Below, piece by piece: positions 7,693 through 16,702 of a DNA stretch of 50,455 nucleotides (positions are counted from its first letter, which is position 1; each line of letters opens with the position of its first letter). The DNA lies in contig JAIVHI010000009.1 of the NCBI GenBank assembly GCA_020201155.1, positions 1 through 50,455 of the forward strand. Direction: 5' to 3'. This stretch comes from Loktanella sp. GTDB taxonomy: Bacteria; Pseudomonadota; Alphaproteobacteria; Rhodobacterales; Rhodobacteraceae. Made by a program: the position numbers and the translations under genes. A model generated the notes under the pieces. The model was not told where the DNA came from. It saw nothing but the letters and a program-made list of their open reading frames with translations, and ran no database searches.

Positions 7693-8718
7693 ATGACAGG
7701 GCTGAACGGTCGCCGTGCCCATGTGGTCGGCGGCGGCATCGGTGGGCTGACCACGGCGCTGGCACTTGCAAGGCAAGGCGCCAGCGTTCGTGTTTTCGAG
7801 CAGGCACCAGAGTTCGCAGAGGTCGGTGCCGGTATCCAGATCACGCCGAACGCCATGCGCGCACTCGAAGCACTTGGGTTGCGGGATGCGCTGGACGAAC
7901 GCGCGGTCCTGTCAGATGCCGTCGTGCCAACCGACGGGTTGACGGGTCGCCCCCTCGCAAGGTTCGACCTGCGCGGCTACAGCCCGCGCTACCGTTTCAT
8001 CCACCGCGCAAGGCTGATCGACCTTTTGGCCGAAGCCTGTCGCGCGGCGGGTGTCGGCTTGACGCTGAACACACCCGTGAAAGTCACGATCTGCGAAGGC
8101 CGCCCCGTGCCTGATCTACCCGACGACGGGCCGGCTGCCGATCTGGTGGTCTTTGCCGATGGGCTGCGGTCGCAGGGGCGGGCGGCGCTGAACGGTGCGG
8201 GTGACCCGCCCTTCACGGGGCAGGTCGCTTGGCGGGCGCTGGTGCAGGGCGATCATCCACCCGAGGCTCGTATCCACATGCTGCCCGGTCGGCATGTTGT
8301 CACCTACCCGCTCGCGGGGGGCGTGACGAATCTCGTGGCGGTGCAGGAGCGGTCAGATTGGGCTGCCGAAGGCTGGTCGCTCGCGGATGACGGCGACATA
8401 GCGCTTGTGGGGGATGCCGCCCATCCGACGCTGCCGTTTCTGGCGCAGGGGGCCAATCTGGCGATCGAGGATGCCTACGTGCTGGCCCGTTGCTGCGCCG
8501 AAGACGGTGTGGGGGATGGTTTGGCGCGCTATCAGGACTTGCGCCGCCCCCGCGTCAGCCGCGCCATCGAAGCTGCCAACGCAAATGCCGGGAATTACCA
8601 CCTTGGCGGCCCGCGTCGCTGGATCGCGCATCGCGGGTTGAACGCGCTTGGCCTGATCGCGCCCGGCGCGTTTCTGAGCCGTCTCGGCTGGCTCTACGAT
8701 CACGACGTGACCGCCTAG
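7693..8718 (+). CDS. FAD-dependent monooxygenase, internally shortened
   Basis: 341 aa; family members are usually about 390. The N-terminal Rossmann motif VGGGIGGLTTALALA, the EVGAGIQITPNAM segment, the VFADGLRS motif and the GDAAHPTLPFLAQGAN flavin motif match salicylate-hydroxylase-like enzymes. Between VQERSDWAAEGWS and the IALVGDAAHP strand, around 8380-8402, about 50 residues of the substrate-domain sheet are missing in frame. The enzyme would lack part of its active-site wall, so activity is doubtful. Possible substrates are aromatic acids. Follows dksA with a 1-bp gap. Confidence 0.8.
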   Translation: MTGLNGRRAHVVGGGIGGLTTALALARQGASVRVFEQAPEFAEVGAGIQITPNAMRALEALGLRDALDERAVLSDAVVPTDGLTGRPLARFDLRGYSPRYRFIHRARLIDLLAEACRAAGVGLTLNTPVKVTICEGRPVPDLPDDGPAADLVVFADGLRSQGRAALNGAGDPPFTGQVAWRALVQGDHPPEARIHMLPGRHVVTYPLAGGVTNLVAVQERSDWAAEGWSLADDGDIALVGDAAHPTLPFLAQGANLAIEDAYVLARCCAEDGVGDGLARYQDLRRPRVSRAIEAANANAGNYHLGGPRRWIAHRGLNALGLIAPGAFLSRLGWLYDHDVTA

Positions 8719-9053
8719 GGCCAGTTCGCGGCGGCCTCCGACGTGGCGCGCTCCAACACAACGCGGGTTTCATAATCGACGCGGTAGACATCGTCCTCGA
8801 CGCGGAAATAGACCCAGCCATCCTTGGCGGGGGGCAACCCGTACCATTTTGCGTTCATCACCATGGTGTAGCGCCCACGCGGCAGCACTGTGCCGATCTC
8901 AACGGGGGCCGGGCCGAGTGTGCGTTCGGTGTCAGGTCGTTCGCGTTGCGGCACCGTGATGCATGTCGCACCGGTATTCGCGGTGCGGCACTGCGCGTCT
9001 GCCGCTGAAGGCAGGGCCATGATCGCCATGAAAATGAATGGCTTGCAGGTCAT
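8715..9053 (-). CDS. Secreted hypothetical protein, 112 aa
   Basis: An N-terminal signal peptide ends at about PSAADA-QC. Two cysteines follow close together in the mature protein (QCRTANTGATC), possibly a disulfide. The remainder alternates beta-like segments such as RGRYTMVMNAKWYGLP and WVYFRVEDDVYRVD. I do not recognise a family; a small periplasmic beta protein is the best description. Its stop codon overlaps that of the convergent monooxygenase inside a CTAG. Confidence 0.65.
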   Translation of the reverse strand: MTCKPFIFMAIMALPSAADAQCRTANTGATCITVPQRERPDTERTLGPAPVEIGTVLPRGRYTMVMNAKWYGLPPAKDGWVYFRVEDDVYRVDYETRVVLERATSEAAANWP

Positions 9054-9056
9054 TTC

Positions 9057-9847
9057 TTATGCAGCCAGTTCGACCCAGACCGGCACGTGATCCGACGGTT
9101 TCTCCATTGCGCGCACGTCAGCCTCGATCCAGCAACCCTCCAGCAGATCGGCGCATTGCGGCGTCAGCAGAAAGTGGTCGATGCGAATCCCGTCGTTTCG
9201 ATTGTAGGCCCCGGCCTGATAATCCCAAAAGGTGTAATGGCCATCGCCCGCCGTGGTGGCGCGGAAGGCTTCGGTAAAGCCCAGATTCTCGACCCTGCGG
9301 AATGCCTCGCGCGATGGCAGCCGAAACAGGGCATCCCTGCGCCAGGCGTCGGGTCGGGCCGCGTCCTGCGCCTGCGGGATGATGTTGTAGTCGCCGCCCA
9401 TCAGCGCGGGCATCTCGTCTTCCAAAAGCGCGGTGGCGCGGGCCTGAAGCCGGTCCATCCAGCCCAGTTTGTAGGCATATTTTCCGCCCGCGACCGGCGT
9501 GCCGTTCTCTTCAAGCTCGACCGGGTTTCCGTTCGGCAGGTAAAGTCCGCAGACCCGCACGGCACCGGTGTCACCGACGACCGTCGCCTCGATCCAGCGG
9601 GCCTGTTCGTCGGTGTCGTCGCCGGGCAGGCCGCGCGTCACATCCTCAAGCGGCAGGCGCGACAGAATGGCCACGCCGTTGAACCCTTTTTGACCATGCG
9701 TTTCAAAAAGTGCTCGCGGGGGAAGGTTTCGTCGACCGACTTGATCTCTTGCAAAAGGGCGACGTCGGGTTTCGACGTTTCAAGCCATTGCGTCAGCGCG
9801 CCGATCCGGGCCTTGACGCCGTTGATGTTGAAGGTCGCGATTTTCAA
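9057..9847 (-). pseudogene. xthA: Exodeoxyribonuclease III, frameshifted by a short internal deletion
   Basis: AP endonuclease / 3'-5' exonuclease of base-excision repair. The likely start is TTG at 9847 (MKIATFNINGVKARI), after GGCAGG; an ATG ten codons upstream is the alternative. The N-terminal frame carries VALLQEIKS with the metal-binding Glu up to FPREHF. The C-terminal frame resumes at FETHGQKGFNGVAILS and keeps LYLPNGNP, GGDYNIIP and SDHVPVW. Between them, about 9700-9709, roughly 19-25 bp are missing and the frame shifts. As written the protein stops without its catalytic C-terminus. A sequencing or assembly error is possible. Confidence 0.85.
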
Positions 9848-9914
9848 AGAACCTGCCTTATATATGATTAAGTGCAATGGGCCGTTCGGGCGTATCTACA
9901 CTATCGTAACACAT

Positions 9915-9944
9915 AAAAGGGCCGGTCCAAGATGGACCGGCCCC
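9915..9944 (-). terminator. Rho-independent terminator
   Basis: Perfect 10-bp stem GGGCCGGTCC (9919-9928) with GGACCGGCCC (9934-9943), 5-nt loop. Read on the minus strand it is followed by TTTT, about 30 bp after the stop of the DUF7282-like gene, which it should terminate. Confidence 0.88.
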
Positions 9945-9974
9945 AAATTGTCGTCAGGCTGCAAGCAAAGCTTG

Positions 9975-10325
9975 TTACTCGACGTCGATAGTCATCCGTG
10001 CATCTGCCATCATCGTATCTGTTTGATCACCGGCAAAGACAAATGCTGCGACGCGGGGACCGGATGGATCGCGGTCAAGAACGACCTGAACGCCTTGGTT
10101 GGCGCCGGCATTGATCGGAGCAGAGCCGATCTGCTCGCCCAACTCGCCATCGGTGTAGTCAAAGATCGCGACAAAGCCGGCTTCATCAGCAACGACAAGG
10201 TTCAGCGTCAGTTGGCGATCGTCCATGACAGTTTCCTGCACGCCAAAAGCGGCTTGCGCATATGCTGCACCACCTACGACTGCGGTAGTGGCTGCAAGTG
10301 CTGCTGCTTTCATCAAAGTATTCAT
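9975..10325 (-). CDS. Secreted DUF7282-like beta-domain protein
   Basis: 116 aa, starting after an AAGGAAG ribosome-binding site. The signal peptide ends near GGAAYAQA. The mature part has the pattern of a DUF7282-like beta sandwich: a strand LTLNLVVADEAGFVAIFD, then QIGSAPINAGANQGVQVVLD, then a final ARMTIDVE strand. Such domains are best known to me from archaeal surface proteins. It is a single-gene transcript with its own terminator downstream. No catalytic residues are apparent. A binding or structural role in the periplasm or at the surface is likely. Confidence 0.68.
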   Translation of the reverse strand: MNTLMKAAALAATTAVVGGAAYAQAAFGVQETVMDDRQLTLNLVVADEAGFVAIFDYTDGELGEQIGSAPINAGANQGVQVVLDRDPSGPRVAAFVFAGDQTDTMMADARMTIDVE

Positions 10326-10454
10326 AGTTATCTTCCTTTCAACTTTCCGAACCGACGTTGCTGCCGGCTGCGGTATGTTGGGAGAACAGAAGCAACGTCG
10401 ACTTAGTTCCCACACGGAAACGAGAGGTGGTTAAATCAATACGCAACGTATTGA

Positions 10455-10717
10455 TTACATTGAGAAAGAAACACCGCAGCCGCAGGACGACGCGGCGTTC
10501 GGGTTGTCGATGACAAAGCGCGAGCCGATCAGTTCCTCGGAAAAGTCGATCGAGGCGCCGGCCAGAAACGGCAGTGACACGCTGTCGATCACGACCCGTA
10601 ACCCGAGCAGCCGCCGCCTTCGACGGCGACGCGCAGGGCTTTGCCCTGCGACGAGGCGCCGATCTCGGCAAGCCGTTCGAACGCGCGTGGGGTGACTTTG
10701 GGAGGAAGGTTCAGCAT
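10455..10717 (-). pseudogene. erpA: A-type iron-sulfur carrier protein (ErpA/IscA-like), frameshifted by internal deletion
   Basis: A-type carriers deliver Fe-S clusters through three cysteines. The N-terminal frame begins MLNLPPKVTPRAFERLAEIG and runs to VEGGGCSG with the first cysteine. The C-terminal frame resumes at RVVIDSVSLPFL and ends NAASSCGCGVSFSM with the CGC pair. About 20 residues between them are missing near 10590-10612. The locus is 263 bp, and a 61-bp loss would restore 107 codons plus stop, the usual length. As written the product stops just after the first cysteine. Either a real lesion or a consensus error. Confidence 0.85.
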
Positions 10718-10791
10718 CTCGCACCTATCGGTCTGGAGTTCCCTTAGATATAGGAACTTCAGGCAAAAACGGCAAGCAGGCAGGGCAGGAC

Positions 10792-11961
10792 ATGACAGCG
10801 CCTTATGCGACCGACCCCGCGCAGACGCGCGGACGGCTTCATGCAGAGGATGAAAGCGCGCATCGCAGCGTCTTCCAGCGCGATCGTGACCGCATCATCC
10901 ATTCCAGTGCCTTCCGGCGGCTCAAGCACAAGACGCAGGTGTTCATCGAGCACGAAGGCGACTATTTCCGCACACGGCTGACCCATTCGATCGAAGTCGC
11001 GCAGGTTGCCCGGACGGTCGCCGCGTCGCTTGGCCTGAATGCCGAACTGACCGAAGCCGTGGCATTGGCCCATGATCTGGGTCACACCCCCTTCGGCCAC
11101 ACCGGGGAAGAGGCGCTGGACCGCCTGATGCAGCCCTATGGCGGGTTCGATCACAACGCGCAGGCGCTGCGGATCGTGACCAACCTCGAACGTCACTATG
11201 CCGAGTGGGACGGGCTGAACCTGACGTGGGAGACGTTGGAAGGGATCGCCAAGCACAACGGTCCGGTGACCGGCGACATCCCGTGGGCGCTGACCGCCTA
11301 CAACGAACGGCACGATCTGGAGCTGCATACCCACGCAAGCGCCGAGGCGCAGGTCGCGGCCCTGTCCGACGATATCGCCTACAATAACCATGACTTGCAC
11401 GACGGACTTCGCGCAGAGCTGTTCAACACCGACGAGCTGGCGGAGCTGCCGGTGCTGGGCGATTGTTTCGCCCGCGTCGATGCCAAATATCCGGGGCTGA
11501 ACTACTATCGCCGCCGTCACGAGGCGCTGCGGCGCTTTTTCGGGGTGCTGGTCGAGGATGTGATCGCCGTCAGCCGCGCCAATCTGGCCGAGGTCGACCC
11601 GCAGTCGGTCGAGGACGTGCGCGCGGCAGGACGCATGATGATCCAGTTTACGCCTGAGCTGTGGCGCGATCTCAAGGTCATCCGGTCTTTCCTGTTCACG
11701 CGCATGTATCGCGCCCCCGCCGTGGTCGAGATGCGGCGGGCCGTCACGCAGATGATCGACGAGCTTTTCCCCTTTTTCATGTCCCGTCCGGAGCATCTGC
11801 CCAAGCAATGGCGCAAGGATGTGGCGGATGTGAAGACCGATGAGGACTTGGCGCGGATCGTGGCGGACTACATAGCGGGGATGACAGACCGGTTCGCCAT
11901 TCAGGAGCATCAGCGCCTGATCGGGGGAACCGACGTTCCTTCAGGAGTGACGGATGTTTGA
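10792..11961 (+). CDS. dgt: Deoxyguanosinetriphosphate triphosphohydrolase-like protein
   Basis: 389 aa, intact. HD-domain enzyme that removes triphosphate from dNTPs. The family signature FRRLKHKTQVF precedes the metal ligands in RTRLTHSIEVAQVA and AHDLGHTPFGHTGE, and a second Asp lies in ALSDDIAYNNHD. The last 8 bp overlap the start of the antiporter gene, so the two are translationally coupled. It diverges from the erpA-type gene with about 75 bp between starts. Confidence 0.93.
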   Translation: MTAPYATDPAQTRGRLHAEDESAHRSVFQRDRDRIIHSSAFRRLKHKTQVFIEHEGDYFRTRLTHSIEVAQVARTVAASLGLNAELTEAVALAHDLGHTPFGHTGEEALDRLMQPYGGFDHNAQALRIVTNLERHYAEWDGLNLTWETLEGIAKHNGPVTGDIPWALTAYNERHDLELHTHASAEAQVAALSDDIAYNNHDLHDGLRAELFNTDELAELPVLGDCFARVDAKYPGLNYYRRRHEALRRFFGVLVEDVIAVSRANLAEVDPQSVEDVRAAGRMMIQFTPELWRDLKVIRSFLFTRMYRAPAVVEMRRAVTQMIDELFPFFMSRPEHLPKQWRKDVADVKTDEDLARIVADYIAGMTDRFAIQEHQRLIGGTDVPSGVTDV

Positions 11962-13789
11962 AACAGGAGCGGACGCACTGCCGCCGGTGCTTGCGATTGC
12001 GCTGGTCGGCGGTCTTGGCGTGGGCAGCCAGTGGCTTGCCTGGCGGTTGCGGATGCCGGCCATCGTCCTGATGCTGGTCGCGGGCTTGATCGTCGGGCCC
12101 GTTCTGGGGGTTTTCGACCCCGCGCGGGATATCGGCGACCTGATGACCCCGATGATCGCTATTGCAGTTGCGATCATCCTTTTCGAAGGCGGTCTGACGC
12201 TGAATTTCCGGTCACTGCAGGACGCGACAGTGGGCGTGCGGCGGCTGGTCTTTATCGGGGCACCGCTGGGATGGCTGATGTCCGCCCTGGCGTTGCGCTA
12301 TGGTGCCGGACTGAGCTGGGAAAGTGCGACCGTCTTCGGCGGCATCATGATCGTGACCGGCCCGACGGTGATCGCGCCGCTCTTGCGTGCGACCCGACTG
12401 TCGCGCAGGCCGGCGGCCCTGTTGCAATGGGAAGCCATCGTCAACGACCCGATCGGGGCGCTGGCGGCCGTTTTCGCTTTCGAAGTCGTGCTTGTCCTGA
12501 ACTCGAACCTGACAATTGCCGCGGGCGCCTTCGAGCTTGTGCGCGGGATCGCCTTTGCCACGCTGATCGGCGTCGCGGCAGGCTACGGGCTGTCCTTCGC
12601 GTTCAAGCGGGGCCACGTGCCCGAGTTCATGAAAGTGCCTGTCCTGTTCACGCTTTTGCTGGCCACCTTCGCGATCTCGGACACCGTGCTGCACGAAAGC
12701 GGCCTTCTGGCCGTGACGATCATGGGCATCTGGATCGCCAACGCGAACCTGCCGTCCTACGAAGAACTGCGCCGCTTCAAGGAACATGCGACCGTCCTGC
12801 TGGTGTCGGGTGTCTTCATCCTGCTTGCGGCGTCGATGGATTTCGCGGCGCTGGGGCAGCTGACGTGGCGGGCGTTCATCTTCGTGCTTCTGGTTGTCAT
12901 CGTCGCGCGCCCCATCACGGTTTTCGTGGCGCTGATCGGATCGGGTCTGCCGTGGCGCGAACAGGCGCTGGTGGCCTTCACCGGGCCGCGTGGCGTCGTC
13001 CTTGTCGCCGTGGCGGGGCTGTTCGGGGACCGGCTGATCGAGCTTGGCATCGCGGACGCCGCCCTGATCGGTCCTCTGGCCTTCGTGCTGGTCGCCTTCA
13101 CGGTCGTCCTGCACGGCTTTACGCTCAAGCCTGTGGCAAGCTGGCTTGGCCTGACCGGGGCTGCCGCGCCGGGTGTCATCATCGTCGGGGGCTCGAAATG
13201 GACCACTGCTTTCGCCGAGGCGCTGAAAAAGGCCGAGGTTCCGGTGCTGATGACCGACCCGAACTACGGTCACCTGCGGGCGGCGCGGGCCTTGGGGATC
13301 GAGACCTTTTCAGGCGATATCCTGTCGGAAGCCGCCGAACAAAGGTTGGAGTTCGTCCACTACGCGACACTGGTCGCGGCGACCGACAACGATGCCTACA
13401 ACACGCTGGTCGCAACCGACCTTGCCCCCGAGTTCGGGCGCGAGAACGTGTTTCAGATCAACCGGTCCAAGGCAGACACCGCCCGCCACCAGTTACCGCG
13501 CACGCTGGGGGGGCGGCCCATGGGGCTGAATGCCACCTTCAACGAAATCCAGCAGTTGGTGAGCGAAGGCTGGACCTTTCGCGTCACGCGCCTGTCCGAT
13601 GAATTCACCTTTGAAGACTGGCGGGCCGAACGCCCCGATGCCCGTTTGATCGGGCGCATCTCGCGCGGGGGGGAAATCAAGCTCATTCGCAAGGATGAAG
13701 ATGCGCAAGGTGCCCCCGATGTGCGGATCATCGCCCTGCGCCCGCCCGAGGATGCTGGCGAACAGCCCCCGCCCGACGCGAAAGGCTAG
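11954..13789 (+). CDS. CPA1-type cation/proton antiporter with C-terminal TrkA-N-like domain
   Basis: 611 aa. About twelve membrane segments fill residues 8-395, with the ion-site region WEAIVNDPIGAL and the GPRGVVLVAVAGLF motif typical of NhaP/CPA1 antiporters. From about residue 404 a cytosolic Rossmann-like domain (PGVIIVGGSKWTTAFAEAL, then VAATDNDAYNTLVA) resembles a TrkA-N/RCK nucleotide-sensing module, though the glycine pattern is not canonical. It exchanges Na+ or K+ for H+; which ion cannot be told. It overlaps dgt by 8 bp. Confidence 0.88.
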   Translation: MFETGADALPPVLAIALVGGLGVGSQWLAWRLRMPAIVLMLVAGLIVGPVLGVFDPARDIGDLMTPMIAIAVAIILFEGGLTLNFRSLQDATVGVRRLVFIGAPLGWLMSALALRYGAGLSWESATVFGGIMIVTGPTVIAPLLRATRLSRRPAALLQWEAIVNDPIGALAAVFAFEVVLVLNSNLTIAAGAFELVRGIAFATLIGVAAGYGLSFAFKRGHVPEFMKVPVLFTLLLATFAISDTVLHESGLLAVTIMGIWIANANLPSYEELRRFKEHATVLLVSGVFILLAASMDFAALGQLTWRAFIFVLLVVIVARPITVFVALIGSGLPWREQALVAFTGPRGVVLVAVAGLFGDRLIELGIADAALIGPLAFVLVAFTVVLHGFTLKPVASWLGLTGAAAPGVIIVGGSKWTTAFAEALKKAEVPVLMTDPNYGHLRAARALGIETFSGDILSEAAEQRLEFVHYATLVAATDNDAYNTLVATDLAPEFGRENVFQINRSKADTARHQLPRTLGGRPMGLNATFNEIQQLVSEGWTFRVTRLSDEFTFEDWRAERPDARLIGRISRGGEIKLIRKDEDAQGAPDVRIIALRPPEDAGEQPPPDAKG

Positions 13790-13901
13790 CGCCGGCGCCC
13801 CGACCGTTCGGACCCTGCCGTGACGCAGGCCGCAACCGGCTTGCGTTGACCTCTGGCGCGGGCCTGCTAAACCGCGCGGGAACGATGATGGAACCCAAGC
13901 G

Positions 13902-15644
13902 ATGAACCTTTTTGCTGATCTGCGCACGGTGGTGCTGGCCGCACTCGATGACCTCGTGTCCGGGGGCGTGCTGCCCGCCGGGCTCGACTATGCCAACGTC
14001 ACGGTAGAACCGCCCCGCGACGCGGCCCATGGCGACATGGCGACCAACGCGGCGATGGTGCTGGCCAAGCCCGCGCGCGCGAACCCCCGCGCCATTGCCG
14101 AGGCACTGGCCGCCAAGCTGATGGACGACGACCGCGTCGCCGTCGCCGAAGTGGCGGGGCCGGGCTTCATCAACATGCGGCTGGTCGATGATGCATGGCT
14201 TGGCATCGTGTCTGCCGCGCTGACACAGACCGGCTTTGGCCGGTCCGATCTGGGTGCGAACCGCAAGGTGCTGGTCGAATACGTCTCGGCCAATCCCACC
14301 GGACCGCTTCACGTGGGCCATACGCGGGGTGCGGTCTTTGGCGACGCGCTGGCCAGCCTGCTGGATTTCGCGGGCTATGACGTGACACGCGAATACTACA
14401 TCAACGACGGCGGTGCGCAGGTCGACGTGCTCGCCCGGTCTGTCTACCTGCGCTATCTCGAAGCGCATGGGCAGGAAGTGGCCTTCGAGGACGGCACCTA
14501 TCCCGGCGATTACCTGATCCCGGTGGGCGAGGCGCTGAAGGACAAGGTCGGTGACCGGTTCGTCGGCAAGGGCGAAGAACACTGGCTGGACGAGGTCAAG
14601 ACCTTTGCCATGGATGCCATGATGGACCTGATACGGGGCGATCTGGGCTTGCTGGGCATCGAGATGGACACCTACTTTTCGGAAAAGTCGCTTTACGGCA
14701 CCGGCCTCATCGAAGCCGCGATCACCGAACTGGACGAAAAGGGCCTGATCTACGTCGGCACGCTGGAGCCGCCCAAGGGCAAGCTGCCCGACGACTGGGA
14801 ACCGCGCGAGCAGACGCTGTTCAAATCCACGGCCCATGGCGACGACGTGGACCGGCCCGTCAAGAAATCCGACGGCGCCTGGACCTACTTCGCGCCCGAC
14901 ATCGCCTACCACTACGACAAGGTGAAACGGGGCTATGACGCGCTGATCGACGTCTTCGGTGCCGACCACGGCGGCTACGTCAAGCGGATGAAAGCCGCTG
15001 TTTCGGCGCTGTCCGACGGAAAGGTGCCGCTGGATATCAAGCTGACGCAGCTGGTGAAGCTTTACAAGAACGGCGAGCCCTTCAAGATGTCCAAGCGGGC
15101 AGGGACCTTTGTCACCCTTGCGGATGTGGTCGAACAGGTGGGTCCGGACGTGACGCGCTTTCACATGCTGACACGCAAGAACGACGCGCCGCTGGATTTC
15201 GACTTCGACAAGGTCACCGAGCAATCCAAGGACAACCCGGTCTTCTACGTCCAGTATGCTCACGCGCGGATCAATTCCGTATTGCGCAAGGCCCAGGAGG
15301 CCGGGATCGACGTGTCCCAAGATGCGCTGAAAGCCGCCGATCTGGGCAAGCTGGGGCACGAAGCCGAGCGGGCCTTGATGAAATCCATTGCCGAATGGCC
15401 ACGCCTGATCGAGATCGCGGCCAAGGGGCACGAACCGCATAGGATCGCCTTTTATCTCTATGATCTTGCTAGCAATCTGCATGCCCTGTGGAACCGTGGC
15501 AACGACGATCCGTCGCTGAGGTTCCTGCAAGAGGACGACATTGCCACAACCCAGTCCAAAATTGCCCTTATTCGGTCTTGTCAGGTTGTTTTGGCGCAGG
15601 GCTTGGGTATTCTTGGTGTCACACCGGCCGAAGAGATGCGCTGA
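13902..15644 (+). CDS. argS: Arginine-tRNA ligase
   Basis: 580 aa, full length. Class I aminoacyl-tRNA synthetase that charges tRNA-Arg. The N-terminal Add1 domain precedes the HIGH-type motif HVGH at residues 137-140, and the KMSKR motif is complete at 395-399. The C-terminal anticodon-binding domain ends near [12 protein letters not shown]. It begins the conserved run argS-SPOR-nagZ-scpA-scpB on the plus strand; a 112-bp gap separates it from the antiporter gene. Confidence 0.97.
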   Translation: MNLFADLRTVVLAALDDLVSGGVLPAGLDYANVTVEPPRDAAHGDMATNAAMVLAKPARANPRAIAEALAAKLMDDDRVAVAEVAGPGFINMRLVDDAWLGIVSAALTQTGFGRSDLGANRKVLVEYVSANPTGPLHVGHTRGAVFGDALASLLDFAGYDVTREYYINDGGAQVDVLARSVYLRYLEAHGQEVAFEDGTYPGDYLIPVGEALKDKVGDRFVGKGEEHWLDEVKTFAMDAMMDLIRGDLGLLGIEMDTYFSEKSLYGTGLIEAAITELDEKGLIYVGTLEPPKGKLPDDWEPREQTLFKSTAHGDDVDRPVKKSDGAWTYFAPDIAYHYDKVKRGYDALIDVFGADHGGYVKRMKAAVSALSDGKVPLDIKLTQLVKLYKNGEPFKMSKRAGTFVTLADVVEQVGPDVTRFHMLTRKNDAPLDFDFDKVTEQSKDNPVFYVQYAHARINSVLRKAQEAGIDVSQDALKAADLGKLGHEAERALMKSIAEWPRLIEIAAKGHEPHRIAFYLYDLASNLHALWNRGNDDPSLRFLQEDDIATTQSKIALIRSCQVVLAQGLGILGVTPAEEMR

Positions 15645-15712
15645 AGCGCACCCGCCGGTGTCGATATTGAGGACAAGAGGGACCGCCGAAGGTCCCCGGG
15701 CAAGAGGCAGAT

Positions 15713-16702
15713 ATGGCAGTTTATGACGATGGCGCTTTCGCGGTTCCACTGACGCAGCGGGCTTCACGGTTCGTGCAGTATTCCGGTGCCGCCCTCTCGG
15801 TGGCGCTGATCGCCGGTGTCGGCGTCTGGGGCTACAAGCTTGTGATGCGTGACGTGACGGGCATTCCTGTCGTGGCCGCCATCGAAGGTCCGATGCGTGT
15901 CGCACCCTCCAACCCCGGCGGCGATATCGCGCCGCACGCCGGACTGTCCGTCAATGCCGTGGCGGCCGAGGCCGGGTCTGACGCACCGATCGATCGCGTC
16001 GTTCTGGCCCCGACGGTGGATGGTCTCGCAGACGAAGACATCGCACTGGAACCAACAGCCGAGACGGAAGCGGCACCGGCGGCTGACCCGGACGCGCAAT
16101 CCGAATCCGAGGTGGCCGATGCGGCGACGGACGACGCAGTGACCGAACCTGCGGACGGGCCACTGGATGCCGACGACGTTCTTGCCTTGGCGGACCGGAT
16201 TGCAGCCGGGGCGACACCGATGGCGCCGCTTGACGGTGACGTGGTCGAACCGACCCTGACGCTTGATGGGCAAGAGGTCTCGGCCCCCGTTCTGACAGCC
16301 AATTTCGAAGGTCCGCGCGGATCCCTGCGCCCGCCGACGCGTCCGGCGCAGACGGCCTCTGCCACGGAAACCGACGCGGTTGAAGCAGCCCTTGCCTCTG
16401 CCGTCTCTGTCGCAGCACCCGAAGCCGATGTCATCGCCAGCGCACCGCCCGCAGGCTCTGCCGTGGTGCAACTGGGCGCCTTCCCCTCGACCGAGGTGGC
16501 CCTGACCGAATGGAGCCGCCTGACAGGCCGGTTCGGCGACTATCTGGGCGGGCGCGAGCGGCTGATCCAAGAGGCATCAAGCGGCGGACGGACCTTCTAC
16601 CGCCTGCGGGCCATGGGATTTGACGACCTGTCCGAAGCACAGCGCATCTGTGCCGCCTTGGAAGCCGGCAACGCCCCTTGCATTCCCGTCGTGGTCCAGT
16701 AA
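15713..16702 (+). CDS. SPOR domain membrane protein
   Basis: 329 aa. One membrane helix at about residues 23-42 (GAALSVALIAGVGVWGYKL) is followed by a long acidic, Ala/Pro/Thr-rich periplasmic linker to about residue 245. The C-terminal SPOR domain (about 247-329, starting SAVVQLGAFPSTEVAL and ending NAPCIPVVVQ) should bind denuded peptidoglycan at the septum. A GGGACC/GGTCCC hairpin (15679-15696) sits just upstream. The stop TAA abuts the nagZ ATG directly, so the two are coupled. Confidence 0.9.
   Translation: MAVYDDGAFAVPLTQRASRFVQYSGAALSVALIAGVGVWGYKLVMRDVTGIPVVAAIEGPMRVAPSNPGGDIAPHAGLSVNAVAAEAGSDAPIDRVVLAPTVDGLADEDIALEPTAETEAAPAADPDAQSESEVADAATDDAVTEPADGPLDADDVLALADRIAAGATPMAPLDGDVVEPTLTLDGQEVSAPVLTANFEGPRGSLRPPTRPAQTASATETDAVEAALASAVSVAAPEADVIASAPPAGSAVVQLGAFPSTEVALTEWSRLTGRFGDYLGGRERLIQEASSGGRTFYRLRAMGFDDLSEAQRICAALEAGNAPCIPVVVQ

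Noticed and set aside
15679-15696. GGGACC/GGTCCC hairpin between argS and the SPOR gene as a terminator
   Set aside because: No T tract and it lies in the leader of the next gene; a transcript probably continues through it.
13728-15905. 725-codon minus-strand open frame opposite argS
   Set aside because: argS is complete with HVGH and KMSKR motifs; the antisense frame has no recognisable domain.
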